From JANMZR01 sp031383555 (GTDB taxonomy: Bacteria > Bacteroidota > Bacteroidia > Cytophagales > Spirosomataceae): a stretch of DNA of 18,868 nucleotides. Below the pieces are notes generated by a model. The model was not told the origin of the DNA. It worked only from the letters and a program-made list of their open reading frames with translations, and ran no database searches. The position numbers were made by a program, and so were the translations under genes. The stretch is taken from positions 1-18,868 of the forward strand of contig JANMZR010000139.1 in NCBI GenBank assembly GCA_031383555.1, written 5' to 3'. Of the stretch, positions 6,634 through 14,609 are shown one piece after another. The stretch's first letter is position 1, and each line of letters begins with the position of its first letter.

Positions 6634-6974
6634 TATTTTTTCATTTTACGATTTTTCATTGGTATCATATTTCCTCCTAAATTCATATGTTGGCCTTCCA
6701 CCATCATTATGGTAGTGCCATTTTTTTTGATAACAGTTCCATTCGGAAACACCCTAGTTCCATTTCTCATGGTAACTTCACTCTGCAAATACGAAGTTTG
6801 ACCCTTTGTTATCAACATCATTCTACCATTTTGCATCATCACTCCGTTTGGGTTTTCTTTATGCATTTTGTGCATTTTGGCATTATTTTTTATTTTATTT
6901 TTATTGCTATTTCCTTGTGAAAATGAGGCAATAGAAAGTAAAACTGCGAATATTATAATTGATATTTTTTTCAT
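6633..6974 (-). CDS. DUF6799-like secreted Met/Gly/Asn-rich protein
   Basis: A 113-aa protein with a clear Sec signal peptide (M-K-K-I-S-I-I-I-F-A-V-L-L-S-I-A-S-F-S-Q, cut near residue 20). A Lys/Asn/His-rich stretch follows (K-M-H-K-M-H-K-E-N), then short repeats of the pattern G-x-M-M-x-(N/D)-G-x-M-M / V-T-M-R-N-G-T / T-V-I-K-K-N-G-T-T at about residues 43-108. This matches the DUF6799 pattern, in which such repeats are usually methionine-rich and lie in the periplasm or on the surface. Metal binding is a tempting guess from the Met and His content, but nothing shows it. It lies 61 bp downstream of the DUF4382 gene, on the same strand, and its stop overlaps the start of the small membrane peptide copy B. 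Confidence 0.8.
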   Translation of the reverse strand: MKKISIIIFAVLLSIASFSQGNSNKNKIKNNAKMHKMHKENPNGVMMQNGRMMLITKGQTSYLQSEVTMRNGTRVFPNGTVIKKNGTTIMMVEGQHMNLGGNMIPMKNRKMKK

Positions 6975-7035
6975 GATTTGTATGCTTTTGCTATTTATAA
7001 ATTTTTACTTATTACTATTTAAAAAATTGGTTTTG

Positions 7036-7806
7036 CTAAAAATTTACAGTTCCCATATTGGTAACTACACCAGTAGTAACTACCACATTGGCTTGAGTTG
7101 ACGGCAATAAAGGCAAAATAGGCGTAATGGTGATTGAATAAGTACCTGAAGGTATGCCAATAAGCAGAAAATCGCCCAAAATATTTGCATTGGTTGTAAA
7201 CGTTTCGTTAGAGGCTGAAGTTGCCGTAACCAATGCCAAAGTGCCAGCAGGGGCAATTTTCCCCCGAATTGAACCACTTGTAGCAGTAACGATTGTTCTT
7301 AAAACTGGCTTAAGTTTATAAATACCATTGCCTTGCTCAACAATGGATTTGCTTGCATCAAAGTCGATAGTAACACTATTGGTTATTCCCGCTTCAAGTG
7401 TTTGGTTTACTTGTAATTTAAGGCCAGATTGCTCTGCACTTGGGGTACTCAATGGGTAGCTTATACCCGCAACCACAATTGTATTATTAGGCCCTAATAT
7501 TAGTCTAATTTGTTTAACATTAGCTGCTTCAAGAGCTGCTGTAGCCAGCAAGGTGTCTTTTCCATTGGTAAAATTCAGCAAATTATATACTTTTTTATTG
7601 GTATTCATCATTATGGTTTTGTCATCGTTACCAATAATTTCTACCCCTTGAATATCAATATTAACAGCAGTATATACAGCTGGTGCATCTGTCATACGCA
7701 CATTGAAAGTTTTACTTGCAGACATTTCAGATTTTTTGCAAGAACCTATACCCATACTTAATAAAATTATTGATACTAATACATTCACTTTTTTCATGAT
7801 TTTCAT
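7036..7806 (-). CDS. DUF4382 domain-containing lipoprotein with C-terminal carboxypeptidase-regulatory-like domain
   Basis: A 256-aa protein. The N-terminus is a lipoprotein signal with lipobox G-I-G-S-C, so Cys23 would be lipidated. Residues ~33-170 match DUF4382: F-N-V-R-M-T-D-A-P-A-V-Y-T-A-V-N-I-D-I, Y-N-L-L-N-F-T-N-G-K, V-K-Q-I-R-L-I-L-G-P-N-N, and I-D-F-D-A-S-K-S-I-V. Residues ~178-256 form a beta-sandwich like CarboxypepD_reg (S-I-R-G-K-I-A-P-A, F-L-L-I-G-I-P-S-G-T-Y-S-I-T). It is likely anchored in the outer membrane facing either side. The ATG at 7806 or the one three codons later at 7797 (M-K-K) could be used; the lipobox is unaffected. It is the first gene of the minus-strand group and is divergent from the protease gene at 8044. 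Confidence 0.9.
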   Translation of the reverse strand: MKIMKKVNVLVSIILLSMGIGSCKKSEMSASKTFNVRMTDAPAVYTAVNIDIQGVEIIGNDDKTIMMNTNKKVYNLLNFTNGKDTLLATAALEAANVKQIRLILGPNNTIVVAGISYPLSTPSAEQSGLKLQVNQTLEAGITNSVTIDFDASKSIVEQGNGIYKLKPVLRTIVTATSGSIRGKIAPAGTLALVTATSASNETFTTNANILGDFLLIGIPSGTYSITITPILPLLPSTQANVVVTTGVVTNMGTVNF

Positions 7807-7996
7807 TTGTTTAATTCTAAAATAATTTGTTCACAAAGGTCGATTTTTCTCAAAAGGGATGTGTTACATAACTATTATAAATATTTATAGAATTCACACA
7901 TCGAACGTTTTGTTGGGTTTAATAATTTTTTTAAAAATCTGTGAATAATGTAAAATTCAACCACAATTATGTAAGACTTTAATCAGCCTTTAAAAT

Positions 7997-8004
7997 CACC
8001 TTTG
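7997..8004 (+). promoter_or_regulatory. possible -7 element (CACCTTTG) before the M48 protease gene
   Basis: CACCTTTG resembles the Bacteroidota -7 consensus TAnnTTTG and lies 40 bp before the ATG at 8044. No good TTTG -33 box is found 19-21 nt upstream. A similar core, GACCTTTG on the minus strand (complement of 7834-7841), lies in front of the divergent DUF4382 gene. Both are weak single-box calls in the 237-bp gap between the two divergent genes. Confidence 0.25.
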
Positions 8005-8043
8005 TGGAATAAATTAAATTTGAACATTTTTAAAAAACAGAAA

Positions 8044-8847
8044 ATGAAAAAAATAACACTATTAATATTAGCATCAATATTTTTTATAAGTTGCTCCAAA
8101 AACTTAGTGACTGGTCGTAAGCAACTAAAATTGGTATCAGAAACCGAACTACAAAACATGGCTGATACTGAGTATCGTACATTTTTGAATAAAAATCCTA
8201 TTGTAGGTGGAGGAGATAATAGAACCGAAATAGTGAAACGAGTAGGCTCAAGAATAGCAAATGCTATAAAAAAATATTATGATGGAAAGGGCCAAACATC
8301 TGTATTGGCAGGCTATAATTGGGAGTTTAACTTGGTGGAAAGTAAAGATGTAAATGCATGGTGCATGCCAGGCGGTAAGGTTGTGGTATATACTGGCATA
8401 TTGCCCATTACACAAACAGAGGCTGGTTTGGCAATAGTTTTGGGCCATGAAATTGCCCATGCAGTGGCACAACATGGTAGCGAACGTGTGAGCCAAGGCC
8501 TAGTGCAACAATTAGGAGGCACAGCTTTAGCAATTGCACTTTCAGGTAAGCCCGAGCAAACCCAAAACCTGTTTTTAACAGCTTATGGAGTAGGAAGTAA
8601 TGTGATTGGTGTACTACCCTACTCAAGAAACGCTGAAAATGAAGCAGACAAATTTGGTCTATTTTTTGCAGCTATGGCAGCTTATAACCCGGAAGTAGCT
8701 ATTCCATTTTGGGAACGAATGGCAGCGGCTGGCGGTGCACAACAACCCGAATTTTTGAGTACTCACCCTAGCGATGCATCAAGAATTACCAAACTTAAGA
8801 GTAATATGCCGCAGGCAATCAAATATTATAATGCAGCTAAATATTAA
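8044..8847 (+). CDS. M48 family zinc metalloprotease, lipoprotein (LoiP/YcaL-like)
   Basis: I chose the ATG at 8044 because it follows an A-rich leader and begins a classic lipoprotein signal (M-K-K-I-T-L-L-I-L, lipobox F-I-S-C, Cys17). The frame is also open 14 codons further upstream to an ATG at 8002. The 267-aa protein contains the zinc motif H-E-I-A-H (135-139) within G-H-E-I-A-H-A-V-A-Q-H, and the E-x3-D element E198-N-E-A-D202, of which Glu198 is the likely third ligand. It also has the conserved W-C-M-P-G-G-K-V-V-V-Y-T-G-I block before the active site and S-T-H-P-S-D-A-S-R-I near the end. It resembles small periplasmic M48 proteases such as LoiP, without TPR repeats. Such enzymes do envelope protein quality control, which suits its place ahead of tamB-tamL. 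The next gene starts 5 bp downstream. Confidence 0.93.
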   Translation: MKKITLLILASIFFISCSKNLVTGRKQLKLVSETELQNMADTEYRTFLNKNPIVGGGDNRTEIVKRVGSRIANAIKKYYDGKGQTSVLAGYNWEFNLVESKDVNAWCMPGGKVVVYTGILPITQTEAGLAIVLGHEIAHAVAQHGSERVSQGLVQQLGGTALAIALSGKPEQTQNLFLTAYGVGSNVIGVLPYSRNAENEADKFGLFFAAMAAYNPEVAIPFWERMAAAGGAQQPEFLSTHPSDASRITKLKSNMPQAIKYYNAAKY

Positions 8848-8852
8848 GTATT

Positions 8853-9566
8853 ATGAGAAAATTGATCCTATTCTTTTTCTTAGTTACTGGAATTTCAATT
8901 GAAAATAAAGCTCAATTAGCAGGTGAGGTTTTTGATAAATTTTATATGGCAACAGGCGGCATATCGCTTTGGAATAATGTAAAAACCTATACTATTAATC
9001 AAACGTTTGTATCTAATGCAGCCAGTGATTATACAATGGAAATAAAGGTTTCGATGCCCGAAATGACCATGTTGAAAACTAAAACGATTATGAAACGGCA
9101 TTTTATTTATGGCGTTAGTCCATCTGATGCCTTTTATAAAATACCTACAGGTGGAACAATTTACCAAACTAAAAATTTGAGCGAAAAGGAAACTGTTAAT
9201 ATGAGAAGAGAGATTAGTGATTTATTTGCTCCTTTTTACAAATTTGAAGCGAGAGGCTATATTGCTACTTATGTAGGTTTGGAGGCTATGGGAGCACAAA
9301 CTGTACATCATATTGAGCTTGCCAGTAGCGATACAAAATTCGATTTATATTTTAATAATAGTACCGATTTACTTTCAAAACAGAAAATAAGAACGGCCTC
9401 TGGCGAAGAGATTACCCAAGAGTTTACCAGTTATTCCACTTCTGCATTTGGTATAAGATATCCCTCATCAGCAACATATTACAGCAATATTGATAAAAGG
9501 AATGTGAGGTTAACTACCAATATTGTATATAATCCGATGTTTGATGAGGGTACTTTTAAGCGTTGA
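8853..9566 (+). CDS. secreted protein of unknown function (LolA-fold-like pattern)
   Basis: A 237-aa protein with a Sec signal peptide (M-R-K-L-I-L-F-F-F-L-V-T-G-I-S-I-E-N-K-A-Q, cut near residue 21). The mature start V-F-D-K-F-Y-M-A-T-G-G-I-S-L-W-N-N-V-K-T follows the Bacteroidota pattern 'I-x-K-(Y/H)-(I/L)-x-A-(T/L)-G-G-x-x-(K/L)-W-x-x-(I/V)-(K/R)-(T/S)' found in periplasmic proteins that are often described as outer-membrane lipoprotein-sorting-like (LolA/LolB fold). The rest is beta-rich with many short hydrophobic strands. I cannot assign a specific function. The ATG lies 5 bp after the M48 protease stop, so the two are probably cotranscribed. Confidence 0.75.
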   Translation: MRKLILFFFLVTGISIENKAQLAGEVFDKFYMATGGISLWNNVKTYTINQTFVSNAASDYTMEIKVSMPEMTMLKTKTIMKRHFIYGVSPSDAFYKIPTGGTIYQTKNLSEKETVNMRREISDLFAPFYKFEARGYIATYVGLEAMGAQTVHHIELASSDTKFDLYFNNSTDLLSKQKIRTASGEEITQEFTSYSTSAFGIRYPSSATYYSNIDKRNVRLTTNIVYNPMFDEGTFKR

Positions 9567-9632
9567 AAATGATTGGGCAAATATTAAGACTCAATACATT
9601 TTTGATTAAGGTGGCCAATTGCTGCTTATCAG

Positions 9633-12600
9633 ATGCTACCTAATACTATGCGTCAATTTTTAAAAATATCTGGGATAATATTGGCTTCCATCATTATATT
9701 ATTGGTAGGCCTTTCCTTTTATTTACAAACCAATAATGGGCAAACTTATTTAACAAAAAAAGTGAATGGCTACTTAAAATCAAAAATTAAAACACCTTTT
9801 ACTGTCAAAAAAATAAAATACAGTCTACCCGATTGGATTGAACTGGAGGGGGTATATTTTGCTGATAAACAAGGAGATACAATTATTAATGGCCAAAAAA
9901 TACATGTAAATATGGATATGCTGGGCCTATTGCAAAATCGACTTACAATCAATGAGGTAAACCTTGAAAATGTGAGCCTTAATATACATCGAGTTTTGCC
10001 AGACACGATTTATAATTTTGCGTATATTATCAAATCATTTGCAAAAAATGCTGCAAAAAAAAATAAAATAGATACTGCAAAAACTGTCCCCTTAGTTTTC
10101 CGTATAGAAAAACTTAAATTCAAAAATGTAAGTTTAAAATACCACGATGATGTGGACGGAATTGAAACTAACACCTATTTTAAGAGTTTTCAAACCTCAT
10201 TTTCAGATTTCAAGCCTAATATTTCCAAATTCCATTTAAATAATATTTCTATTGAAGGAAGTACTATTAGTTTGCGCATGTACACTTGGCTGCATGAAAA
10301 AAAAACCTCAAAATCAGATACTTTAAACTTGGCTTTTAAAGAATTGAGTATTAAAAATACAAGTTGGAAATATTTAGATGAAAATAATGGCCTTTTAAAC
10401 ACCATGATATTGGGTAATTTGAATGCAAAAGGGAATCAAATTAATGTATCGGGACAAAATATTCATTTAACTTCACTCAAATTGGATAATTCGGATGTTG
10501 GATTAACCATTTTGAAAACTAAAAATAATGTTAAATCTAAGTCAGTACCTTCAACAAAATCCGACTCTTCCAAAGGCTGGAAAGTGTTTACTGATAAATT
10601 AGTTTTAGTACAAAACAACATTCAGTATCATGAACAAAATTCAATCACAAAAAAAGCAGGAATAGACTTTAACAATTTGGTGTTGAACCAATTAAACTTA
10701 GAATCTGAAGATTTTCTTTATTCAAGTAATGAAATTCTTGGGCTTATTAAATCGGCTAGTTTTATTGATAAATCTGGATTAATAGTCAAAAAATTGCAGA
10801 CAGATTTCGTTTATAACAACCAACAAATCTATTTCAAAAAGCTATTCTTGCAAACCCCCAAAACAATACTGAAGGACGAAATAATATTAAATTATACCTC
10901 CTTAAACGAATTGAAGACTAATCTTGGAAATGTTGCGATAAAATCTAACTTGAAAAACAGCCTAATCGCATTCTCGGATATCGTAATCTTTTTTCCTGAA
11001 TATTATGATTCAGCACCATTTAGAGGGAGCTTAAATAAAATATTAAAAATAAACGGGTTGATTTCAGGTAAAATGAACAATTTGAATTTTTCCAAAACCA
11101 CCGTTTCGGGCTTCGATAAGGGTAAATTAAATTTTGATGGAAATATTTATGGATTAATAAATGGCCCTAAAATGGGCTTGAATTTGAATATTAAACAACT
11201 CGATATAACAAAAGCCGATTTGATTAAAATCATCCCTCGAGAAACTGTTCCCAACTCACTTGAACTGCCTAAAAGGCTATTAGTTACTGGCAAAATATCA
11301 GGTACATTAGACAATTTATTTCTTGATACCAACATCAAATCTGAATATGGAACTGCAAATTATGTGGGAAAATTGGTGGATTTTACCAGTAAAAACAATC
11401 AACTATACGATGGAAATATCAAATTGACAGGCTTCGAAATGGGTAAATTTTTAAAGCAGCCTGACATTGGAAAACTCACCCTTTCTGCCAAAATAAAAGG
11501 TAAAGGATTTGATACTAAAACTTTAATAAGCGAATTTGATGGAATAGTACAACAAGCTGAATATAAAGGATATAATTACAAAAATGCAGACTTAAAAGGA
11601 GAAATAAACAAACAAATATTTACTATAATTGGTAATATCAATGACCCAAATATTTCCTTAAAAATCGATTCTAAATTTGATATTTCACAAACCTACCCTT
11701 CTGTAACTGGAAACATAAATATTGACAAAATCAACCTCAAAGACCTTGGCCTTTACGCTGAAAATATTGATATAAAGGGAGATATTGATATGAATATTAT
11801 CGATTCAAATCCTGAAAATCCCAGTGGAACCATCACTATTAATAATGGAATTTTCACACAAAAAGGAAAAGCTACTAAACTTGAAAACATGGTTTTAATG
11901 GCCAAAAACAGCCCTAAAGGTAAAAACATTACCATAAATGCTCCATTTCTAAAGGCTAATTTGGAGGGTAATTTCAACTATTTACAGCTACCTGATATTT
12001 TCGTCAATACTATAAATAGATATTTTGTGTTGCCTAACATAACCGTGAAACCACACACTGAACCATACACATTGGCCATGAATGTGAAGCTAGTATTTCA
12101 TCCTCTTATTCAATCGTTTTTTCCATTATTAACTAGGCTCGATACTACCCGTTTTACTACAAAAATCGATTCAAAAACAAACGAATTTACTGCCAAATTA
12201 TTGATGCCATTTTTCGAATATGACACTATAAAAATTTCAAACATAAAATTAGATTTAGTGGGAGAAAGTAAAAACTTAAACTATAAAGGCAACCTTGATG
12301 CAATCAGTTTTACTGGCTTTCAGGTAAGGAAAACAGAAATATTTGGATCCATTTCAAATAATATTGCAAGCTTTTATTCCACATTTAAAGATGCTGATAA
12401 TAAAGATCGAAATAAAGTGAATGGAATTATACAAACTATTGATAATCAATACCGTATCAATCTAATTAAAGATGGTCTCACGCTCAATTACGCTCCTTGG
12501 CGAGTAGATTCTACCGGCTATTTCCAATACGGAAAAGCTGGCATATTGGTAAATAATTTTAATATTAATCGTCGCCAACAAAAACTGAATATAAATACAA

Positions 12601-14609
12601 ACAATTCTATCATAAATGGGCCAATTACTATTAAAACTGATAGCTTGGAAATCCAGAATTTTGTCTCACTATTTTCAACTGACTCCACCTTGGCATTTGG
12701 TACGATTGATGGTGAAATATTAGTCAGTAATTATAGAGTACAGCCCAATTACAAAGTTGACTTTATATTAAAAAATTTGATCGTAAAACAAACAGCCATT
12801 GGTGATTTAAAAGCTCAAGTATTTAATGAAACTGCCAATAAAATTACAGTAAATGCATCACTTATTAGCCCAAATAATGATGTGTTATTAACCGGAAACT
12901 ATTTCCTGAATACTAAAAATAGTTTAGATATTAATCTATTAATCAATCATTTAAGTGCAGAAACTTTAGCCGCTTTTAGCTTTGGAGAACTGCAAAATGC
13001 CAAAGGAAATTTGAAAGGCAAGGCAGATATTAAGGGTTCCTTTACCAAACCAGAAATAGAAGGAAATTTGGCGTTTGAGAAGGTGGTATTTAATATAAAA
13101 TCTTTTGGCGGGCGGTATCAAATCGACAATCAAAATTTAGTAGTAAGTCAACAAACAATTCGCCTAAATCAATTTGTAATTACCGATACTTTAAGCCAAA
13201 AGTTAGTTGTAAATGGCACAGTTTTGCTCAATAATTTACCAGATTTTAAATATGATTTAGCAGTTGATGCCAAAAACTTTTTGGTGCTCGATTCTCATAG
13301 AAACGACAACGATATTATCTATGGAAAAGGAATTGTCGATGCCAATTTAACAGTGAAAGGTATCACGCAAAAAGCAAAAATAGATGGGGATATAAAAATT
13401 AGAGAAAAAAGCGCCATAACCATAATTATACCCAATAGTGATAATGAACTGGGTGATAATGAAGGAGTTGTGCAATTTGTAAATAAGAAAAATCCTGAAA
13501 TTGAATTTGCCAAAGATACGCTGTTGGAAAAACCTTTTGTGAACAATTTTATCAGTGAAATTTCACTCAATATTGATGTAGATGAAAAATCTGAATTGAC
13601 TTTAGTAGTGGACGAAATAAATGGAGACAACCTAAAAGTAAAAGGAAACGGCAAGCTAAATGCAGGTATAAACAACAACGGAAAGCCATATATGTTAGGC
13701 TCTTATGATCTTGCTGAGGGCAGTTATGGCCTTACTTTCGAAGTGATTAAAAAGCAATTTATAATCCAAAAAGGGAGTAGTATTGTATGGTCGGGCGACC
13801 CCATGAATGGCGATGTTGACATAAATGCAGTGTATAAAGTGAATACAGCTCCGCTTGATTTGATGGAAAATGAAATCACCAACAACCGTGATGTGTACCG
13901 CCAAAAAATGAATTTTGAGGTACAATTAAATATGGCTGGTAAGCTGTCGAAGCCAAATATTACCTTTAAAATAGTGCCATCAGAAACCCAAAGATTGGTA
14001 GCTAATGAGGTAATTACCAATGTAAAAGCACGCTTGTTGGCACTGCAAGCCGACGAAGTGAATAAGCAGGTATTTGCTTTATTAATATTAAACAGGTTTT
14101 TTTCAGAAAAGTCGTCAGATTTCTTTTCGACCAACGCAGGTGGCACCAACGCTTCAGCTTTTGCTCGCCAGTCGGTAAGTAAGCTTTTGACCGACCAGCT
14201 CAATCAATTTACAGCTGGCAACATAAAAGGCTTTGCTTTGGATGTGAATTTAACAAGTTCTGAAGACTACTTTGATGGCATATCCAGCACCCGGACCGAT
14301 TTAAATTTGGGCGTTTCAAAAGCCTTTTTCAACGATAAAGTGGAAATAAAAGTGGGCAGAAATTTTGAATTGGAAAACAATACCACTATCAATAGAAATC
14401 CGTCAGAAGTATTTGATAATCTGATGCTTAACTACAAATTGAGTAGTGATGGTAAGTTTATATTTAAGGCCTTTCGTAAAAACCAGTTTCAGTCGGTACT
14501 GGAAGGATTTATTGTGGAAACTGGTATAGGATTTTCAATAGCCAAAGACTATGGAAAGTTGGGTGATTTGTTTAGGAAAAAGGAAGAGGTAATTAAAATA
14601 AAGGAATGA
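9633..14609 (+). CDS. tamB: translocation and assembly module protein TamB
   Basis: A very long (1658 aa) protein with one N-terminal membrane anchor at about residues 10-27 (I-S-G-I-I-L-A-S-I-I-I-L-L-V-G-L), followed by an AsmA-like beginning (L-P-D-W-I-E-L-E-G-V-Y, L-L-Q-N-R-L-T-I-N-E-V-N-L). Then comes over 1,000 residues of repeating beta strands with L-x-G-x-(I/L) periodicity, and the TamB/DUF490 C-terminal domain (about 1230-1620) with D-P-M-N-G-D-V-D-I-N-A-V-Y and L-N-M-A-G-K-L-S-K-P-N-I-T-F. TamB forms a hydrophobic groove across the periplasm and works with an Omp85 partner at the outer membrane in protein insertion or lipid transport. The partner (TamL) starts inside the tamB stop codon (ATGA). 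The ATG at 9648 is an alternative start; neither has a striking leader. Confidence 0.95.
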   Translation: MLPNTMRQFLKISGIILASIIILLVGLSFYLQTNNGQTYLTKKVNGYLKSKIKTPFTVKKIKYSLPDWIELEGVYFADKQGDTIINGQKIHVNMDMLGLLQNRLTINEVNLENVSLNIHRVLPDTIYNFAYIIKSFAKNAAKKNKIDTAKTVPLVFRIEKLKFKNVSLKYHDDVDGIETNTYFKSFQTSFSDFKPNISKFHLNNISIEGSTISLRMYTWLHEKKTSKSDTLNLAFKELSIKNTSWKYLDENNGLLNTMILGNLNAKGNQINVSGQNIHLTSLKLDNSDVGLTILKTKNNVKSKSVPSTKSDSSKGWKVFTDKLVLVQNNIQYHEQNSITKKAGIDFNNLVLNQLNLESEDFLYSSNEILGLIKSASFIDKSGLIVKKLQTDFVYNNQQIYFKKLFLQTPKTILKDEIILNYTSLNELKTNLGNVAIKSNLKNSLIAFSDIVIFFPEYYDSAPFRGSLNKILKINGLISGKMNNLNFSKTTVSGFDKGKLNFDGNIYGLINGPKMGLNLNIKQLDITKADLIKIIPRETVPNSLELPKRLLVTGKISGTLDNLFLDTNIKSEYGTANYVGKLVDFTSKNNQLYDGNIKLTGFEMGKFLKQPDIGKLTLSAKIKGKGFDTKTLISEFDGIVQQAEYKGYNYKNADLKGEINKQIFTIIGNINDPNISLKIDSKFDISQTYPSVTGNINIDKINLKDLGLYAENIDIKGDIDMNIIDSNPENPSGTITINNGIFTQKGKATKLENMVLMAKNSPKGKNITINAPFLKANLEGNFNYLQLPDIFVNTINRYFVLPNITVKPHTEPYTLAMNVKLVFHPLIQSFFPLLTRLDTTRFTTKIDSKTNEFTAKLLMPFFEYDTIKISNIKLDLVGESKNLNYKGNLDAISFTGFQVRKTEIFGSISNNIASFYSTFKDADNKDRNKVNGIIQTIDNQYRINLIKDGLTLNYAPWRVDSTGYFQYGKAGILVNNFNINRRQQKLNINTNNSIINGPITIKTDSLEIQNFVSLFSTDSTLAFGTIDGEILVSNYRVQPNYKVDFILKNLIVKQTAIGDLKAQVFNETANKITVNASLISPNNDVLLTGNYFLNTKNSLDINLLINHLSAETLAAFSFGELQNAKGNLKGKADIKGSFTKPEIEGNLAFEKVVFNIKSFGGRYQIDNQNLVVSQQTIRLNQFVITDTLSQKLVVNGTVLLNNLPDFKYDLAVDAKNFLVLDSHRNDNDIIYGKGIVDANLTVKGITQKAKIDGDIKIREKSAITIIIPNSDNELGDNEGVVQFVNKKNPEIEFAKDTLLEKPFVNNFISEISLNIDVDEKSELTLVVDEINGDNLKVKGNGKLNAGINNNGKPYMLGSYDLAEGSYGLTFEVIKKQFIIQKGSSIVWSGDPMNGDVDINAVYKVNTAPLDLMENEITNNRDVYRQKMNFEVQLNMAGKLSKPNITFKIVPSETQRLVANEVITNVKARLLALQADEVNKQVFALLILNRFFSEKSSDFFSTNAGGTNASAFARQSVSKLLTDQLNQFTAGNIKGFALDVNLTSSEDYFDGISSTRTDLNLGVSKAFFNDKVEIKVGRNFELENNTTINRNPSEVFDNLMLNYKLSSDGKFIFKAFRKNQFQSVLEGFIVETGIGFSIAKDYGKLGDLFRKKEEVIKIKE

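Noticed and set aside
8002..8043. Upstream start of the M48 protease at 8002
   Set aside because: Would hide the lipoprotein signal behind 14 unlike residues and lies on the possible -7 element; 8044 has the A-rich leader.
13319..14203. Long minus-strand open frames opposite tamB
   Set aside because: Shadows of the tamB frame; low-complexity Ser/Phe/Ile-rich translations without start context.
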